A stretch of DNA of 64,000 nucleotides from DATNPX01 sp036702975 (GTDB lineage: Bacteria > Cyanobacteriota > Vampirovibrionia > Obscuribacterales > Obscuribacteraceae). Numbering within the stretch: position 1 is the first letter of the stretch; the number at the start of each line of letters is the position of its first letter. The stretch covers positions 1 to 64,000 of the forward strand of contig DATNPX010000044.1 in assembly GCA_036702975.1 (NCBI GenBank), read 5' to 3'. The position numbers were made by a program, and so were the translations under genes. The notes below the pieces were generated by a model that was not told the DNA's origin, did not search any database, and saw only the letters and a program-made list of their open reading frames with translations. Positions 8,694-17,728 of this stretch are shown piece by piece.

Positions 8694-11669
8694 CTAGACC
8701 AAAAGTTTATTTTGCTCCAGCATCGGCTTGAGAAATTTACCGGTATAAGACTGCTCGTTTTTAGCGATCGTTTCTGGCGTTCCACAGGCGACGACTTGAC
8801 CGCCGCGCTCGCCTCCTTCAGGACCAAGGTCTATGAGCCAGTCGCACTGCTTGATCACATCGAGATTGTGCTCGATTACAAGAACAGTGTTTCCGCCATC
8901 GACGAGCTTGTTCAACACGTTTAACAACTTGTCTACATCAGCGAAAGAGAGACCAGTTGTCGGTTCATCGAGAATCAGGATCGTCTTGCCGGTCGATCGT
9001 TTCGAAAGCTGCTCGGCCAATTTCACTCGCTGTGCTTCGCCGCCCGACAAAGTCGTGGCGGACTGCCCAAGTTTCATATAGTCCAACCCGACTTCATGCA
9101 TGGTTTCTAATTTCGAAATAGCTTTCGGTATGTTTGAGAAAAACTCTAGCGCCTCTTCCACCGTCATCTCCAGCACATCTGCAATGCTTTTGCCTTTGAA
9201 TTTCACCTCGAGAGTTTCGCGGTTATAACGAGCCCCTTTGCACACTTCGCAAACTACAAAAACAGAAGGGAGAAAGTTCATTTCAATCTCATTCATGCCT
9301 TCGCCGCGACAAGCTTCGCAACGGCCGCCTTTGACGTTGAAGGAGAAACGGCCCGGCAGGTATCCGCGCGCCTTAGCCTCATTCGTTAGCGAGAAGACTT
9401 CGCGAATAACATCAAACAGTCCGGTATAAGTTGCCGGATTTGAACGCGGCGTGCGTCCAATCGGAGACTGGTCAATATCAATCACTTTGTCCAGATGGTC
9501 GAATCCGGACATGCCACCAAGCCCTTTTGGCGCTGGTACCGAGCCGTTCAAGCTATGGCGCAAGTATTGGTAAATCAAATCGTTGACCAGAGTAGATTTT
9601 CCAGATCCACTTACACCCGTAACTCCGACAAACTGACCTAAAGGAACCTCAACGTATATATTCTTCAAGTTATTCAGGCGGGCACCAATAACCTTTAGTT
9701 TGAGCCCATTTCCGGCTCGCCTCTTTTTCGGTACCGGTATCACCTTCCGTCCAGACAAGTAGGCGCCAGTTGATGAATTAGGTGCGCGAGCGATATCATC
9801 CATGGTGCCCGCTGCTACCAGATACCCCCCATGAACACCAGCACCAGGACCGATATCAATTAACCAGTCAGCCTGCCGCATAGTATCTTCATCATGTTCT
9901 ACTACCAAAAGCGTATTTCCAAGGTCTCTCAATTTTTTCAAAGTGGATATCAGACGATTATTATCGCGTTGATGCAATCCAACAGAAGGTTCGTCTAATA
10001 CATACAGAACGCCCGACAGACCCGATCCGATCTGTGTCGCCAGACGAATACGCTGCGCTTCCCCACCAGACAACGTGTTTGCCTGCCTGTCGAGCGTTAA
10101 GTAATCGAGTCCGACGTCCGAAAGAAATTTCAATCTCAAACTAATTTCAATAAGCACTTGGTGCGCAATCGTGCGATGGCGCTCGCTCAGTTCCTGCGGC
10201 AAGCTCGCAAAGAAGCTCAAAGCACGCTCAACAGAAAGAGCACAGGCTTGCGCAATCGACAGCTCTCCAATCCGAATCGACAAGCTCTCTTTCTTCAAGC
10301 GAGCACCACCACAAACAGCACAAGGCATCTGCGTCATATAGGTCTCAATATCCTGACGCACCCTGTCTGACTGCGTTTCGGAGTGTCGACGAGCGAGGTT
10401 AGGTATAACGCCTTCGAACTCTTTTTTGTACTCCCAAAACTCCCTACCGTCGTAGGAATCATGACTGAGTTTGATTTTTTCCTCACCAGATCCATAGAGG
10501 ATGGCGCCCTGATGCGCTTTGCTCAGTTCTTGAAATGGAGTTGAAACTTTAAATTTGTAATGTTTAGCAAGCGAAGCGAGTATCTGTTCGTAGTAGACGT
10601 TGCCACTTTTCGCCCACGGATAAATGGCGCCATCCAAGATAGACTTGCTTGCATCCGGTACAACGAGAGCCGGATCAACTTCGAATGTGCTGCCCAATCC
10701 ATGGCAGTCTGGACAGGCGCCATAAGGGCTATTAAAACTGAAGACACGAGGAGAGATTTCGGCAAAGCTAATGTTACAAACACCACAAGCGAATTTCTCC
10801 GAAAAAAGATACTCTTTCTTGACTGGCGTCGCAGAGTCGGCACCACCTTTGGCGCCCCTTCCTTTTGCAGAAGCACCGCTTTTGCCACCACTCTCTCTAT
10901 CACCGTCCGACGCTATATCGACTACTTCGACCAGCACAGCAGACTTGCCCCATTTGAGACCAAGCGCCAAGCTGTCTGCTAAACGGCTTTGAATGCTGCT
11001 TTTGACCACGAGGCGATCGATTACCAAGTCGATCGAATGCTTCTTGTTTTTATCCAGAGGAATGTCATCCTCGAGAGCAAGAACTTCATTGTCGACACGC
11101 ACACGTACAAACCCGTCTTTGCGCAAATCGGCAAACATCGATTGAAACTCGCCTTTGCGCCCGCTCACAAGTGGCGCAAGTATTTGAATACGAGTGCCCT
11201 CACCCAGCGCCAGCACCTGGTCGACGATCTGATCGATCGTTTGGGGGTTGATCAGACGTCCACATTCAGGACAATACGGTGTTCCACAGCGGGCGTAAAG
11301 TAAACGCATGTAGTCATAAATTTCAGTCACCGTGCCCACGGTCGACCGGGGATTATGACTCGTCGATTTCTGGTCGATTGAAATCGCCGGACTGAGTCCT
11401 TCGATGGCATCGACGTCTGGTTTGTCCAATTGACCGAGAAACTGCCTGGCATACGCCGATAACGATTCGACGTAGCGTCTTTGCCCTTCCGCAAAAATAG
11501 TGTCAAACGCAAGCGACGATTTACCAGATCCGCTCACTCCAGTCACTACGACGAGTTTATTGCGCGGTACACGCAAATCGATGTTTTTGAGATTGTGCTG
11601 CCTGGCGCCACGCACAACGATAGCGTCGCTATCAGGGAACTTGGCGCCGTTTCTGTTTCCGCCGGTCAT
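8694..11669 (-). CDS. uvrA: UvrABC excinuclease subunit A
   Basis: The DNA-damage recognition ATPase of nucleotide excision repair. It has two ABC modules: Walker A GVSGSGKS near residues 43 and 650, and two LSGGEAQR signatures. Zinc-finger cysteines are visible (CGTPYCPECG; CGVC with CPDC; CEAC with CEVC). A Gly/Lys/Ala-rich insertion lies around residues 255-285, just before the first structural zinc module. I choose the ATG at 11669: an AAGG lies 6 nt upstream, whereas the in-frame ATG at 11675 touches this site. Total length (~991 aa) is a little above the usual ~940-960, explained mainly by the insertion. Confidence 0.96.
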   Translation of the reverse strand: MTGGNRNGAKFPDSDAIVVRGARQHNLKNIDLRVPRNKLVVVTGVSGSGKSSLAFDTIFAEGQRRYVESLSAYARQFLGQLDKPDVDAIEGLSPAISIDQKSTSHNPRSTVGTVTEIYDYMRLLYARCGTPYCPECGRLINPQTIDQIVDQVLALGEGTRIQILAPLVSGRKGEFQSMFADLRKDGFVRVRVDNEVLALEDDIPLDKNKKHSIDLVIDRLVVKSSIQSRLADSLALGLKWGKSAVLVEVVDIASDGDRESGGKSGASAKGRGAKGGADSATPVKKEYLFSEKFACGVCNISFAEISPRVFSFNSPYGACPDCHGLGSTFEVDPALVVPDASKSILDGAIYPWAKSGNVYYEQILASLAKHYKFKVSTPFQELSKAHQGAILYGSGEEKIKLSHDSYDGREFWEYKKEFEGVIPNLARRHSETQSDRVRQDIETYMTQMPCAVCGGARLKKESLSIRIGELSIAQACALSVERALSFFASLPQELSERHRTIAHQVLIEISLRLKFLSDVGLDYLTLDRQANTLSGGEAQRIRLATQIGSGLSGVLYVLDEPSVGLHQRDNNRLISTLKKLRDLGNTLLVVEHDEDTMRQADWLIDIGPGAGVHGGYLVAAGTMDDIARAPNSSTGAYLSGRKVIPVPKKRRAGNGLKLKVIGARLNNLKNIYVEVPLGQFVGVTGVSGSGKSTLVNDLIYQYLRHSLNGSVPAPKGLGGMSGFDHLDKVIDIDQSPIGRTPRSNPATYTGLFDVIREVFSLTNEAKARGYLPGRFSFNVKGGRCEACRGEGMNEIEMNFLPSVFVVCEVCKGARYNRETLEVKFKGKSIADVLEMTVEEALEFFSNIPKAISKLETMHEVGLDYMKLGQSATTLSGGEAQRVKLAEQLSKRSTGKTILILDEPTTGLSFADVDKLLNVLNKLVDGGNTVLVIEHNLDVIKQCDWLIDLGPEGGERGGQVVACGTPETIAKNEQSYTGKFLKPMLEQNKLLV

Positions 11670-11989
11670 GTGCATCCTTAAAGAAAGCCGCTGATATAGC
11701 CGAGAACACTAAGCTTCGGCAAAAATATTATGAGAACGAGATACATAATAGCTCTTTTTATCAACAGTGACGCTTTTGACAGACAAGCTCTTAAAATCTC
11801 GCCAAATTCGCATATTGTCAGGCTGGGGCGGGCTGTTCAGGCGGTTCGCGGGTGAGCCTGACCACTCTCCAATTGCCGCGAGAAGTTAGGCAGTCGAGCT
11901 TGACGGGTAGATGAAATAGTACGGATTGTCACGCAATTTACTGAATGACGTCGCGCTCTCAGCAGGCGACCTGAATATGGGGTTTCGAC
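11670..11989. other. Intergenic region between divergent uvrA and the proline-rich unknown
   Basis: About 320 bp with no convincing gene. It must hold the promoters of both flanking genes. A TTGACA at 11776-11781 lacks a matching -10 box at normal spacing. A GC-rich stretch at 11817-11862 has 8-bp inverted repeats (GTCAGGCT at 11817-11824, AGCCTGAC at 11855-11862) around a 30-nt G-rich loop, and could be a leader structure for the downstream plus-strand gene. Nothing else is evident. Confidence 0.4.
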
Positions 11990-13660
11990 ATGTCGCAGAA
12001 GGATACCAACCCGAAGGGCAAGGGCACAGGCTCACCTTCCGGAAAAAGGTCTACAAAATACCGGATGCAAGCGGTTGATGAAAGCGGCAAGACCACCGGT
12101 GACCTGACCGAACAAGTAAAACAGGTCCAGGCTGTTGTCAAAGCAAATGAACAGCGCCAAGGTAAAGAAGAAGAAGAAAGCGACAGCGTACGTGGCTTAT
12201 GGAAGAGCAAAGTGCTGGCCTCTTATCACGGGTCACAGACTGCACCGGCAGCGAAAGGCGATCAAGACATCGCCGAAGAAGTACACGAGGCGATGATCGC
12301 GATCATTGATTCAATCTTCGACATCTTTCAAAACAGCGCCTACGAATTCAATAAGATAGCTACTGGTTCGGAGTTAGAACTAAACTGGGTGCGCCCATTT
12401 TTGACCAAAGAAGGTGCTCCCAGCTGGATGGGCTCAAACGTTGAGCCTGTAACAGTCTTTACCGGAAGGATGTCGACAAGACTGTGGACTCTGATCATGA
12501 AAGGCACCACTGACACGATCCAAACCTACATTTTGCCAACCAGCAAGCTGATGACCTTTAACATCAGCAGCGGTACATTCAAGCCGTTTTTGATTATGGA
12601 GCCTTATCACGACAACGGTAACCTCGGATGGCGAATAGACGGTCACGAGATCTCGCCTCAACTTTTGCAACCGATCGCACGAGAACTCTTCAATGCTCTG
12701 ATTCGATTTGCAAAAAGCGAAGGACGAGAAGATGAAGAGTTCGATCTCGTGGCCATCGGCTTGGTCGCTCCGAAACCTGTGGAAGACCCACAAGTAGAAA
12801 TCGAACGCCAGCGCTACTACCAACAAGCGTTTCTTGAGGACTTGAAGAGTCATCTGGAGACCAGGCGCGATGTGCGAGGGCAAGACCAGCGAGAAGCCCA
12901 CGCAGAACGAAACAGTTCACCCCCGACAGAGTTCAACCAACCACTGCCGGACCACATTCGCCGAGAATTGGAGGTCCTAAAAGATAGTGCACCGACGCCT
13001 TCTGTTGCACCATCGGCAGTGCCCAGTGGTGGTTTTCTGTCAAGCGGCAGTGCCTGGAAAACTGTCGCTGAAAACCCGGATGAAAAGCTCGACCCGAACA
13101 TATCTAGAAAGCTTCAAATGATGGCAGAAGAAGCAACTAGTAATGCCGGTGGCTTACCGAGTCCCGGACCCAACCCGTTCGCTCAATTGCCTCAAAAAAC
13201 GGTGGTGGCCAGTCAATTGCTGCAGCCGACAAACCCACCGCCACAACCACCACAGGCGCCGCCGGCACCACATGTCCAGCAAGGAGTGCCACTGCCACCA
13301 AGGCAACCGCAACCGGGGGTCTCTCCAACAATACCACCGATGAATCAGGCACAGCGGGCTCCAGCGCCACAACAAGCCGGTCCGCCGCCTTCAGCAGATC
13401 AGCTTGCGCAAGCCATGGCTGCTGCACAAAATGCCGCAAATGCGGCCCGCCCCGTACAACCTATGAATTTGCCAGCCGCGCTCTCTCAACTTATAGCTTC
13501 TCTAGACCGAGAGATGGAAGTGGTGGCAAAAGCAGGCGCCGATGCCTTTGCCTTAAGAGACCTCGGCCGCGCTGATGCAGCTTTGAAATTCTCTTCTCGT
13601 CTTTCCGAATACAGACAAATGAGTCAAGAGCTCCTCGACTACTATAGGCGCAAACGGTAA
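11990..13660 (+). CDS. Unknown cytosolic protein with Pro-rich linker
   Basis: I do not recognise this 556-residue protein. There is no signal peptide or membrane segment. Residues 1-60 are polar and basic. Residues ~85-270 appear folded (EEVHEAMIAIIDSIFDIF, WVRPFLTKEG, then beta-rich YILPTSKLMTFN and GWRIDGHEI). Residues ~310-470 are disordered and Pro/Gln/Ala-rich. The last ~60 residues form a predicted helix pair (LSQLIASLDREMEVVAKAG...LGRADAALKFSSRLSEYRQM). It ends 5 bp before the stop of the convergent kinase gene, with a T-run (seven T) right after the stop. Kinase proximity makes it a possible phosphorylation substrate, which is speculation. Confidence 0.75.
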   Translation: MSQKDTNPKGKGTGSPSGKRSTKYRMQAVDESGKTTGDLTEQVKQVQAVVKANEQRQGKEEEESDSVRGLWKSKVLASYHGSQTAPAAKGDQDIAEEVHEAMIAIIDSIFDIFQNSAYEFNKIATGSELELNWVRPFLTKEGAPSWMGSNVEPVTVFTGRMSTRLWTLIMKGTTDTIQTYILPTSKLMTFNISSGTFKPFLIMEPYHDNGNLGWRIDGHEISPQLLQPIARELFNALIRFAKSEGREDEEFDLVAIGLVAPKPVEDPQVEIERQRYYQQAFLEDLKSHLETRRDVRGQDQREAHAERNSSPPTEFNQPLPDHIRRELEVLKDSAPTPSVAPSAVPSGGFLSSGSAWKTVAENPDEKLDPNISRKLQMMAEEATSNAGGLPSPGPNPFAQLPQKTVVASQLLQPTNPPPQPPQAPPAPHVQQGVPLPPRQPQPGVSPTIPPMNQAQRAPAPQQAGPPPSADQLAQAMAAAQNAANAARPVQPMNLPAALSQLIASLDREMEVVAKAGADAFALRDLGRADAALKFSSRLSEYRQMSQELLDYYRRKR

Positions 13661-13665
13661 TTTTT

Positions 13666-15162
13666 TTACTCGTTGTCTTTAGTGTTAGCGCTGTTTGTCG
13701 TCGGAGGCTGTTCCTTTTCAGGCTCCATGTTCTCTTTCAATGAATAATCTGGTGTTAATTGCCAATACTTGGACCACTCAGGATTGCTCTTAACATAGTC
13801 GCCGAGGATTTGCGAGGCCAGAACAAAGACTGCGATTACGGCGAGAACTATGCATATCTTGGCAAAATTTGGCATCACCTGCGATACTATGCGCCTCATT
13901 CGAGATTCATGCACGTTAGGCGGAATCATGTTGGGATTGGTAATACGAGGATTGGATAGCCTCGGATTGCCGCCGCTTGGTGCTGCCGGCGGTGTCACTC
14001 GAGTTTGCGAAACGCGAGGAGTCTGCGGAGGCGTGACAACATTCTGAGACACTCTTGGAGAGGACTGAGGAGCCATCACATTCTGTGACACCCGAGGAGA
14101 AGCTGCTTTCGGAGGAGCAACCTTAGGCATCTGGATGGCAGAAGAGGATGCGCGCAATTTCCTGCCGCCGTCCACTGCGGCCACGGCTTCCTCAAGATCA
14201 TGCCGCAACTCTCCCATCGCCTGATAGCGGCGCTCCGGCTCTTTTTCAATCGCTTTTCGCACCACACGTTCCAAATTAGGAGGGAAAATCACATTTGGCA
14301 GCATCTGCGCAAACGGTTTCGGATCAGCCATGATCTGTAAAGACATAGTCTCTACATAGTTTTTGCCAAGGAAGGGAACTTTGCCAGTCAGCGCCTCATA
14401 CATGCAGATGCCTATCGAGTAAATATCAGAACGAGCATCGAGACTGGTGCCCGTACACTGCTCGGGACTCATGTAAATAGGACTGCCCCAAACTTCTCCC
14501 ATGCGTGTGAGTCGCTGAGCTTCTTCCTCAAATCTGGCAATGCCAAAATCAACCACCTTAACTAGATCGACACCTTCCTCACGCCCTACCAACATTATAT
14601 TTCCAGGCTTCAAATCGCGATGGATAACGCCACACCTATGAGCATGATCGACAGCACCACAAACCTGTGTGAAGATGTCTCGCACACGCGTAGAAGGAAG
14701 AGCACCTTCTTGCTTAAGCAAATCGGAGAGATTTACTCCCGTGAGATAATCCATGACGAAGTAGGGTTGTCCGCGCAAGGTCGTTCCGTAATGCGACACC
14801 TGCACGATGCGCGGATGATTGAGGTGGCTCAATAACTCAGCTTCTCGTTGAAAGCGCAAGACTGTTCTTTCATCATTCAACCCTTGAACACGCAAAGTCT
14901 TTACCGCGACAATGCGGTTTCTAGAGAGCTGTTTGCCCTTGTAGACAACGCTCATGCCACCGTAGCCGAGAACAGAAAGAACATAGTACTTATTGGCCAG
15001 TGTGACACCGACCAAAAGATCTTGCGCATTATCTGGACGAAAAACCCGATAACGAGGCAATCTTCCTGTACTTGGCAGTGGCGTAAGAACCGGCGCCACA
15101 CTTCTGAGAAGAACCAATTTCCTTCGGCGTCTTAAGTAGGAGATTGTCTCTTTGAGCAACAT
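13666..15162 (-). CDS. Membrane-anchored PknB-type Ser/Thr protein kinase
   Basis: A Hanks-type kinase. The kinase domain spans residues ~57-330: glycine loop GYGGMSVVYKG, lysine in VAVKTL, catalytic loop HRDLKPGN, DFG, and the activation/P+1 segment GSPIYMSPEQ. All key residues are present, so it should be active. A ~100-residue linker contains repeated (S/T)PRVSQ units with many Ser/Thr near prolines, then one transmembrane helix near residues 440-460 (IVLAVIAVFVLASQIL) and a short Glu-rich extracytoplasmic end. There is no PASTA repeat. It starts 23 bp after the DUF445 gene and is probably co-transcribed. The start ATG lacks a clear Shine-Dalgarno site; a downstream start is possible. Confidence 0.92.
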   Translation of the reverse strand: MLLKETISYLRRRRKLVLLRSVAPVLTPLPSTGRLPRYRVFRPDNAQDLLVGVTLANKYYVLSVLGYGGMSVVYKGKQLSRNRIVAVKTLRVQGLNDERTVLRFQREAELLSHLNHPRIVQVSHYGTTLRGQPYFVMDYLTGVNLSDLLKQEGALPSTRVRDIFTQVCGAVDHAHRCGVIHRDLKPGNIMLVGREEGVDLVKVVDFGIARFEEEAQRLTRMGEVWGSPIYMSPEQCTGTSLDARSDIYSIGICMYEALTGKVPFLGKNYVETMSLQIMADPKPFAQMLPNVIFPPNLERVVRKAIEKEPERRYQAMGELRHDLEEAVAAVDGGRKLRASSSAIQMPKVAPPKAASPRVSQNVMAPQSSPRVSQNVVTPPQTPRVSQTRVTPPAAPSGGNPRLSNPRITNPNMIPPNVHESRMRRIVSQVMPNFAKICIVLAVIAVFVLASQILGDYVKSNPEWSKYWQLTPDYSLKENMEPEKEQPPTTNSANTKDNE

Positions 15163-15185
15163 TGCTGCGCTGCGCTAACTCCGAA

Positions 15186-16538
15186 TTATGGCCAAATGGC
15201 ATTGATTACTATCTGCGTGCATCCCATCAGGAAACCAATTGCTGCTCCAAAAAACTCAAGCCAGTGTAACTCTCTGTCACAAACTCGGCGAACCAAACGT
15301 TCTAACTGCGAGGGGGCAAATAGCTCGATCTTTCTGGAAATCAAAGAATACATGCCCAAAGCAGGAATAGCTTTCTCTAAAAGAACGCCGAGTTCGCGCT
15401 TTAAGTAAGCATAAGCAAACGTGCTCAACTCGGTCTTGGTTTTATCGATCCAATGCGAGGGAATCGATTCAGGATTGAATCTTATGATCGCGGCCTGAAC
15501 AGCAGCCATAGCTTCGCCCTGAACTTTAGTCAGAGCTTCTAATATTTCACTCCTGTGCTGCACCAAAAACGTTTGCACAAATTCGATAACGTTCTGCTTC
15601 AACTTGGCAATCGTCTGCAGGGGAAGTGTGCGCATATCGAAATTGGCAATCCCCACGGCTAGTTGATCTCTAATTCCGAATCGCTTTATCAAATCACCAA
15701 CCACACGCTCTGCCTGGTCTGGCTCTTTCTCGAGAAAGTTTCTCCATTCGTAACAAACACGCTTCACACCAATGATTCGTGCCAAAATCTTGTAAGGACC
15801 ACCGGCATGAACCTGAATCGATTCATCGATCGCATTTATATTTTGCGGGCTGAGCAAGTTAATGACGATGCCACGAATTTTCGCCGGAGTTACAAATGCC
15901 TCCATTACGCGATTTGAGATCTCAGTCGCCTGGTCGAGACTGATTCTCGTGTTCAGAACGACCGAATCAAAAAGCTTGTCTGTAATGTTGGCAACGCGTT
16001 GGTCTTTGCCAGACTCCAGGCTATCTATGGTTGAGTTGATTAGATGATGCAAGAGCGTCGGACTGAGCTCGGCAAGATCTGACGCCAATCGATGCAATTT
16101 TGTCGTATCTCTGAATTCAACAAGAACAGAGTCAACGAATAAATCGACAGTTGCGTAAATGTTCTTTTCGGTTAGAAGCCCTTCTACTTGAGTTCGTATG
16201 TCAGCCGTTGTGAGAAGCGTGTCGGTGATTGTCGTAGCCACCGCATTCGCTAATTTTGCCTGCCGTTTAGGAAAGATCCCGGGCGTCAAAGGCAACTGCC
16301 AGTTCGTTCCGGGAACGAACCAGGGCTCATAAGGACGAAAAAGTGCCAAGACCGCCATGGCTGTAGCGAACCAACCATGAAGGGTGTAGTAAAAAGCAGG
16401 AAAGAGCACTTTGACGCAAAAAACCTCGGGAGTTTTTGTCAGTTCACTCCAATGGAAAATGATAGGGGCGGCATCCGCAGGCATGTTTTGTCTTCCAGCG
16501 TCAGTCTTGCAAAGGGGACGAGGTTCTCGGCTGTACAA
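15186..16538 (-). CDS. DUF445 family membrane protein
   Basis: The sequence follows the DUF445 pattern: an N-terminal membrane segment (VLFPAFYYTLHGWFATAMAVLALFRP), the PGIFPKRQAKLANAVATTI signature, a long helical and amphipathic middle, and a C-terminal hydrophobic GAAIGFLMGCTQIVINAIW. DUF445 proteins are poorly characterised membrane proteins. At 450 residues the length fits, but the first ~40 residues upstream of the membrane helix are not typical, so the true start may be an internal GTG/ATG. It precedes the Ser/Thr kinase by 23 bp, suggesting a shared transcript and perhaps a shared envelope role. Confidence 0.82.
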   Translation of the reverse strand: MYSREPRPLCKTDAGRQNMPADAAPIIFHWSELTKTPEVFCVKVLFPAFYYTLHGWFATAMAVLALFRPYEPWFVPGTNWQLPLTPGIFPKRQAKLANAVATTITDTLLTTADIRTQVEGLLTEKNIYATVDLFVDSVLVEFRDTTKLHRLASDLAELSPTLLHHLINSTIDSLESGKDQRVANITDKLFDSVVLNTRISLDQATEISNRVMEAFVTPAKIRGIVINLLSPQNINAIDESIQVHAGGPYKILARIIGVKRVCYEWRNFLEKEPDQAERVVGDLIKRFGIRDQLAVGIANFDMRTLPLQTIAKLKQNVIEFVQTFLVQHRSEILEALTKVQGEAMAAVQAAIIRFNPESIPSHWIDKTKTELSTFAYAYLKRELGVLLEKAIPALGMYSLISRKIELFAPSQLERLVRRVCDRELHWLEFFGAAIGFLMGCTQIVINAIWP

Positions 16539-16811
16539 GCAAATCCCCTCAAGGCAAGTTTACTCGTTCTCAAGTTTAGACTGAACTAATTTCAAGAGTT
16601 TTTTCGGAAATCGTCGGTCGATTTTGCCGAAAACAAAGAAAACCAACCGAAAAATAAGCAGGTTGGAAAAATCTGCGAATTTCTCAAGCCTAAAAAAGAT
16701 AGCTTCGCTATACCCTTGACCTCGCACAGAGATAAAAATCTTATCCAGACAACATGCAGTCGCTATAAATCGATGCAAGCAGCACAGCTCGCCACTTTCG
16801 AGAGCTCATAA

Positions 16812-16817
16812 TATAAT
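16812..16817 (+). promoter_or_regulatory. Perfect -10 box (TATAAT) just upstream of a TPR gene
   Basis: A consensus TATAAT ends 6 bp before the GTG start at 16824. A transcript starting 6-8 bp after the box would begin at or next to that codon and would carry no leader. No good -35 box is seen (TCGCCA at 17-bp spacing) and there is no Shine-Dalgarno site before the GTG or the ATG at 16833. The alternative is a chance AT-rich match. Confidence 0.4.
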
Positions 16818-16823
16818 TGTTGC

Positions 16824-17723
16824 GTGAAAAGCATGCAAAAGCGTCGACGAAATTTGATATCTCATTTGGTGCCGTTGGGGATGATGTTGCTCCAACTAAC
16901 ACTGAGCCACGTCGCCAGCGCAAAGGGCGCATCCCCCGATGAAAGCGTTAGCGCAGCCAAGAAATTGCGGCAAAACGGGGAGTACGCCCGTGCCGCGTCT
17001 TTTGCAGAACAAGCGGTCCAGCAGCACCCAGAAAGTTGGGAAGCACATCTTGAGCTGGCTCGCGCGCTAAATGTGGCTGGACAGACCGATAAGGCGATCA
17101 ATGAGATCTTTGAGTCTCTGCGTTGCAACAACAAAAATCCAGAAGCGCGCAAAGAGCTGGGGGCTATCTTGCTCAAAAAACAGCTTTTCGATGAAGCGGG
17201 AGGACAATTCAAACAAGTTGTTGAATTAGATCCAACCGACGTTGCCGCTCGAGGTGACCTTGGGATCTGTTATGAAAAGTTAGGTCTTGTTGACAATGCA
17301 ATAGAGCAGTTCGCCGAAATTCTCAAATCTGATCCGCACAATCGCTTCGCGCTCTACAACCTAGCGTTGGCTCTTGAGCTCAAAGGCAATTTGGACCAAG
17401 CGATTGCGGCGTACATGAAACTTATCAAACTAGACCCAAAGAATTCTCTTGCCTTTACTGGGCTTGGGCAGTGCTATTCGCTGAAGAAGAACTTCAAAAC
17501 CGCAATTGCCGCCGAAAAAGAAGCGATCAGACTTTATCCGCAAAATCACTGGGCCTATCTTGGCTTGAGCGAGGCCTATGGTGGTTTGAACATGCGCTTT
17601 GAGGCTGATGAAGCGGTACGCAAGGCCATTCAACTGAGTCCGCAGGATCCGGCATGCAGACTTGCCCTGACAAAAATGCTAAAACAGAACATTGCATCGA
17701 CTCCTGCTCTCACCGTGAGGTAA
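16824..17723 (+). CDS. Exported TPR-repeat protein
   Basis: A 299-residue protein with an N-terminal signal peptide (hydrophobic LVPLGMMLLQLTLSHVASA, likely cleaved near residue 34) and about seven tetratricopeptide repeats, e.g. EARKELGAILLKKQLFDEA and RFALYNLALALELKGNLDQA. TPRs form protein-protein scaffolds; this one should act in the periplasm or at the envelope. The start is GTG at 16824 or ATG at 16833. It is followed after 5 bp by a second TPR gene of similar size and design, so the pair probably arose by duplication and is co-transcribed. The specific partner is unknown. Confidence 0.85.
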   Translation: MKSMQKRRRNLISHLVPLGMMLLQLTLSHVASAKGASPDESVSAAKKLRQNGEYARAASFAEQAVQQHPESWEAHLELARALNVAGQTDKAINEIFESLRCNNKNPEARKELGAILLKKQLFDEAGGQFKQVVELDPTDVAARGDLGICYEKLGLVDNAIEQFAEILKSDPHNRFALYNLALALELKGNLDQAIAAYMKLIKLDPKNSLAFTGLGQCYSLKKNFKTAIAAEKEAIRLYPQNHWAYLGLSEAYGGLNMRFEADEAVRKAIQLSPQDPACRLALTKMLKQNIASTPALTVR

Positions 17724-17728
17724 TTTCC

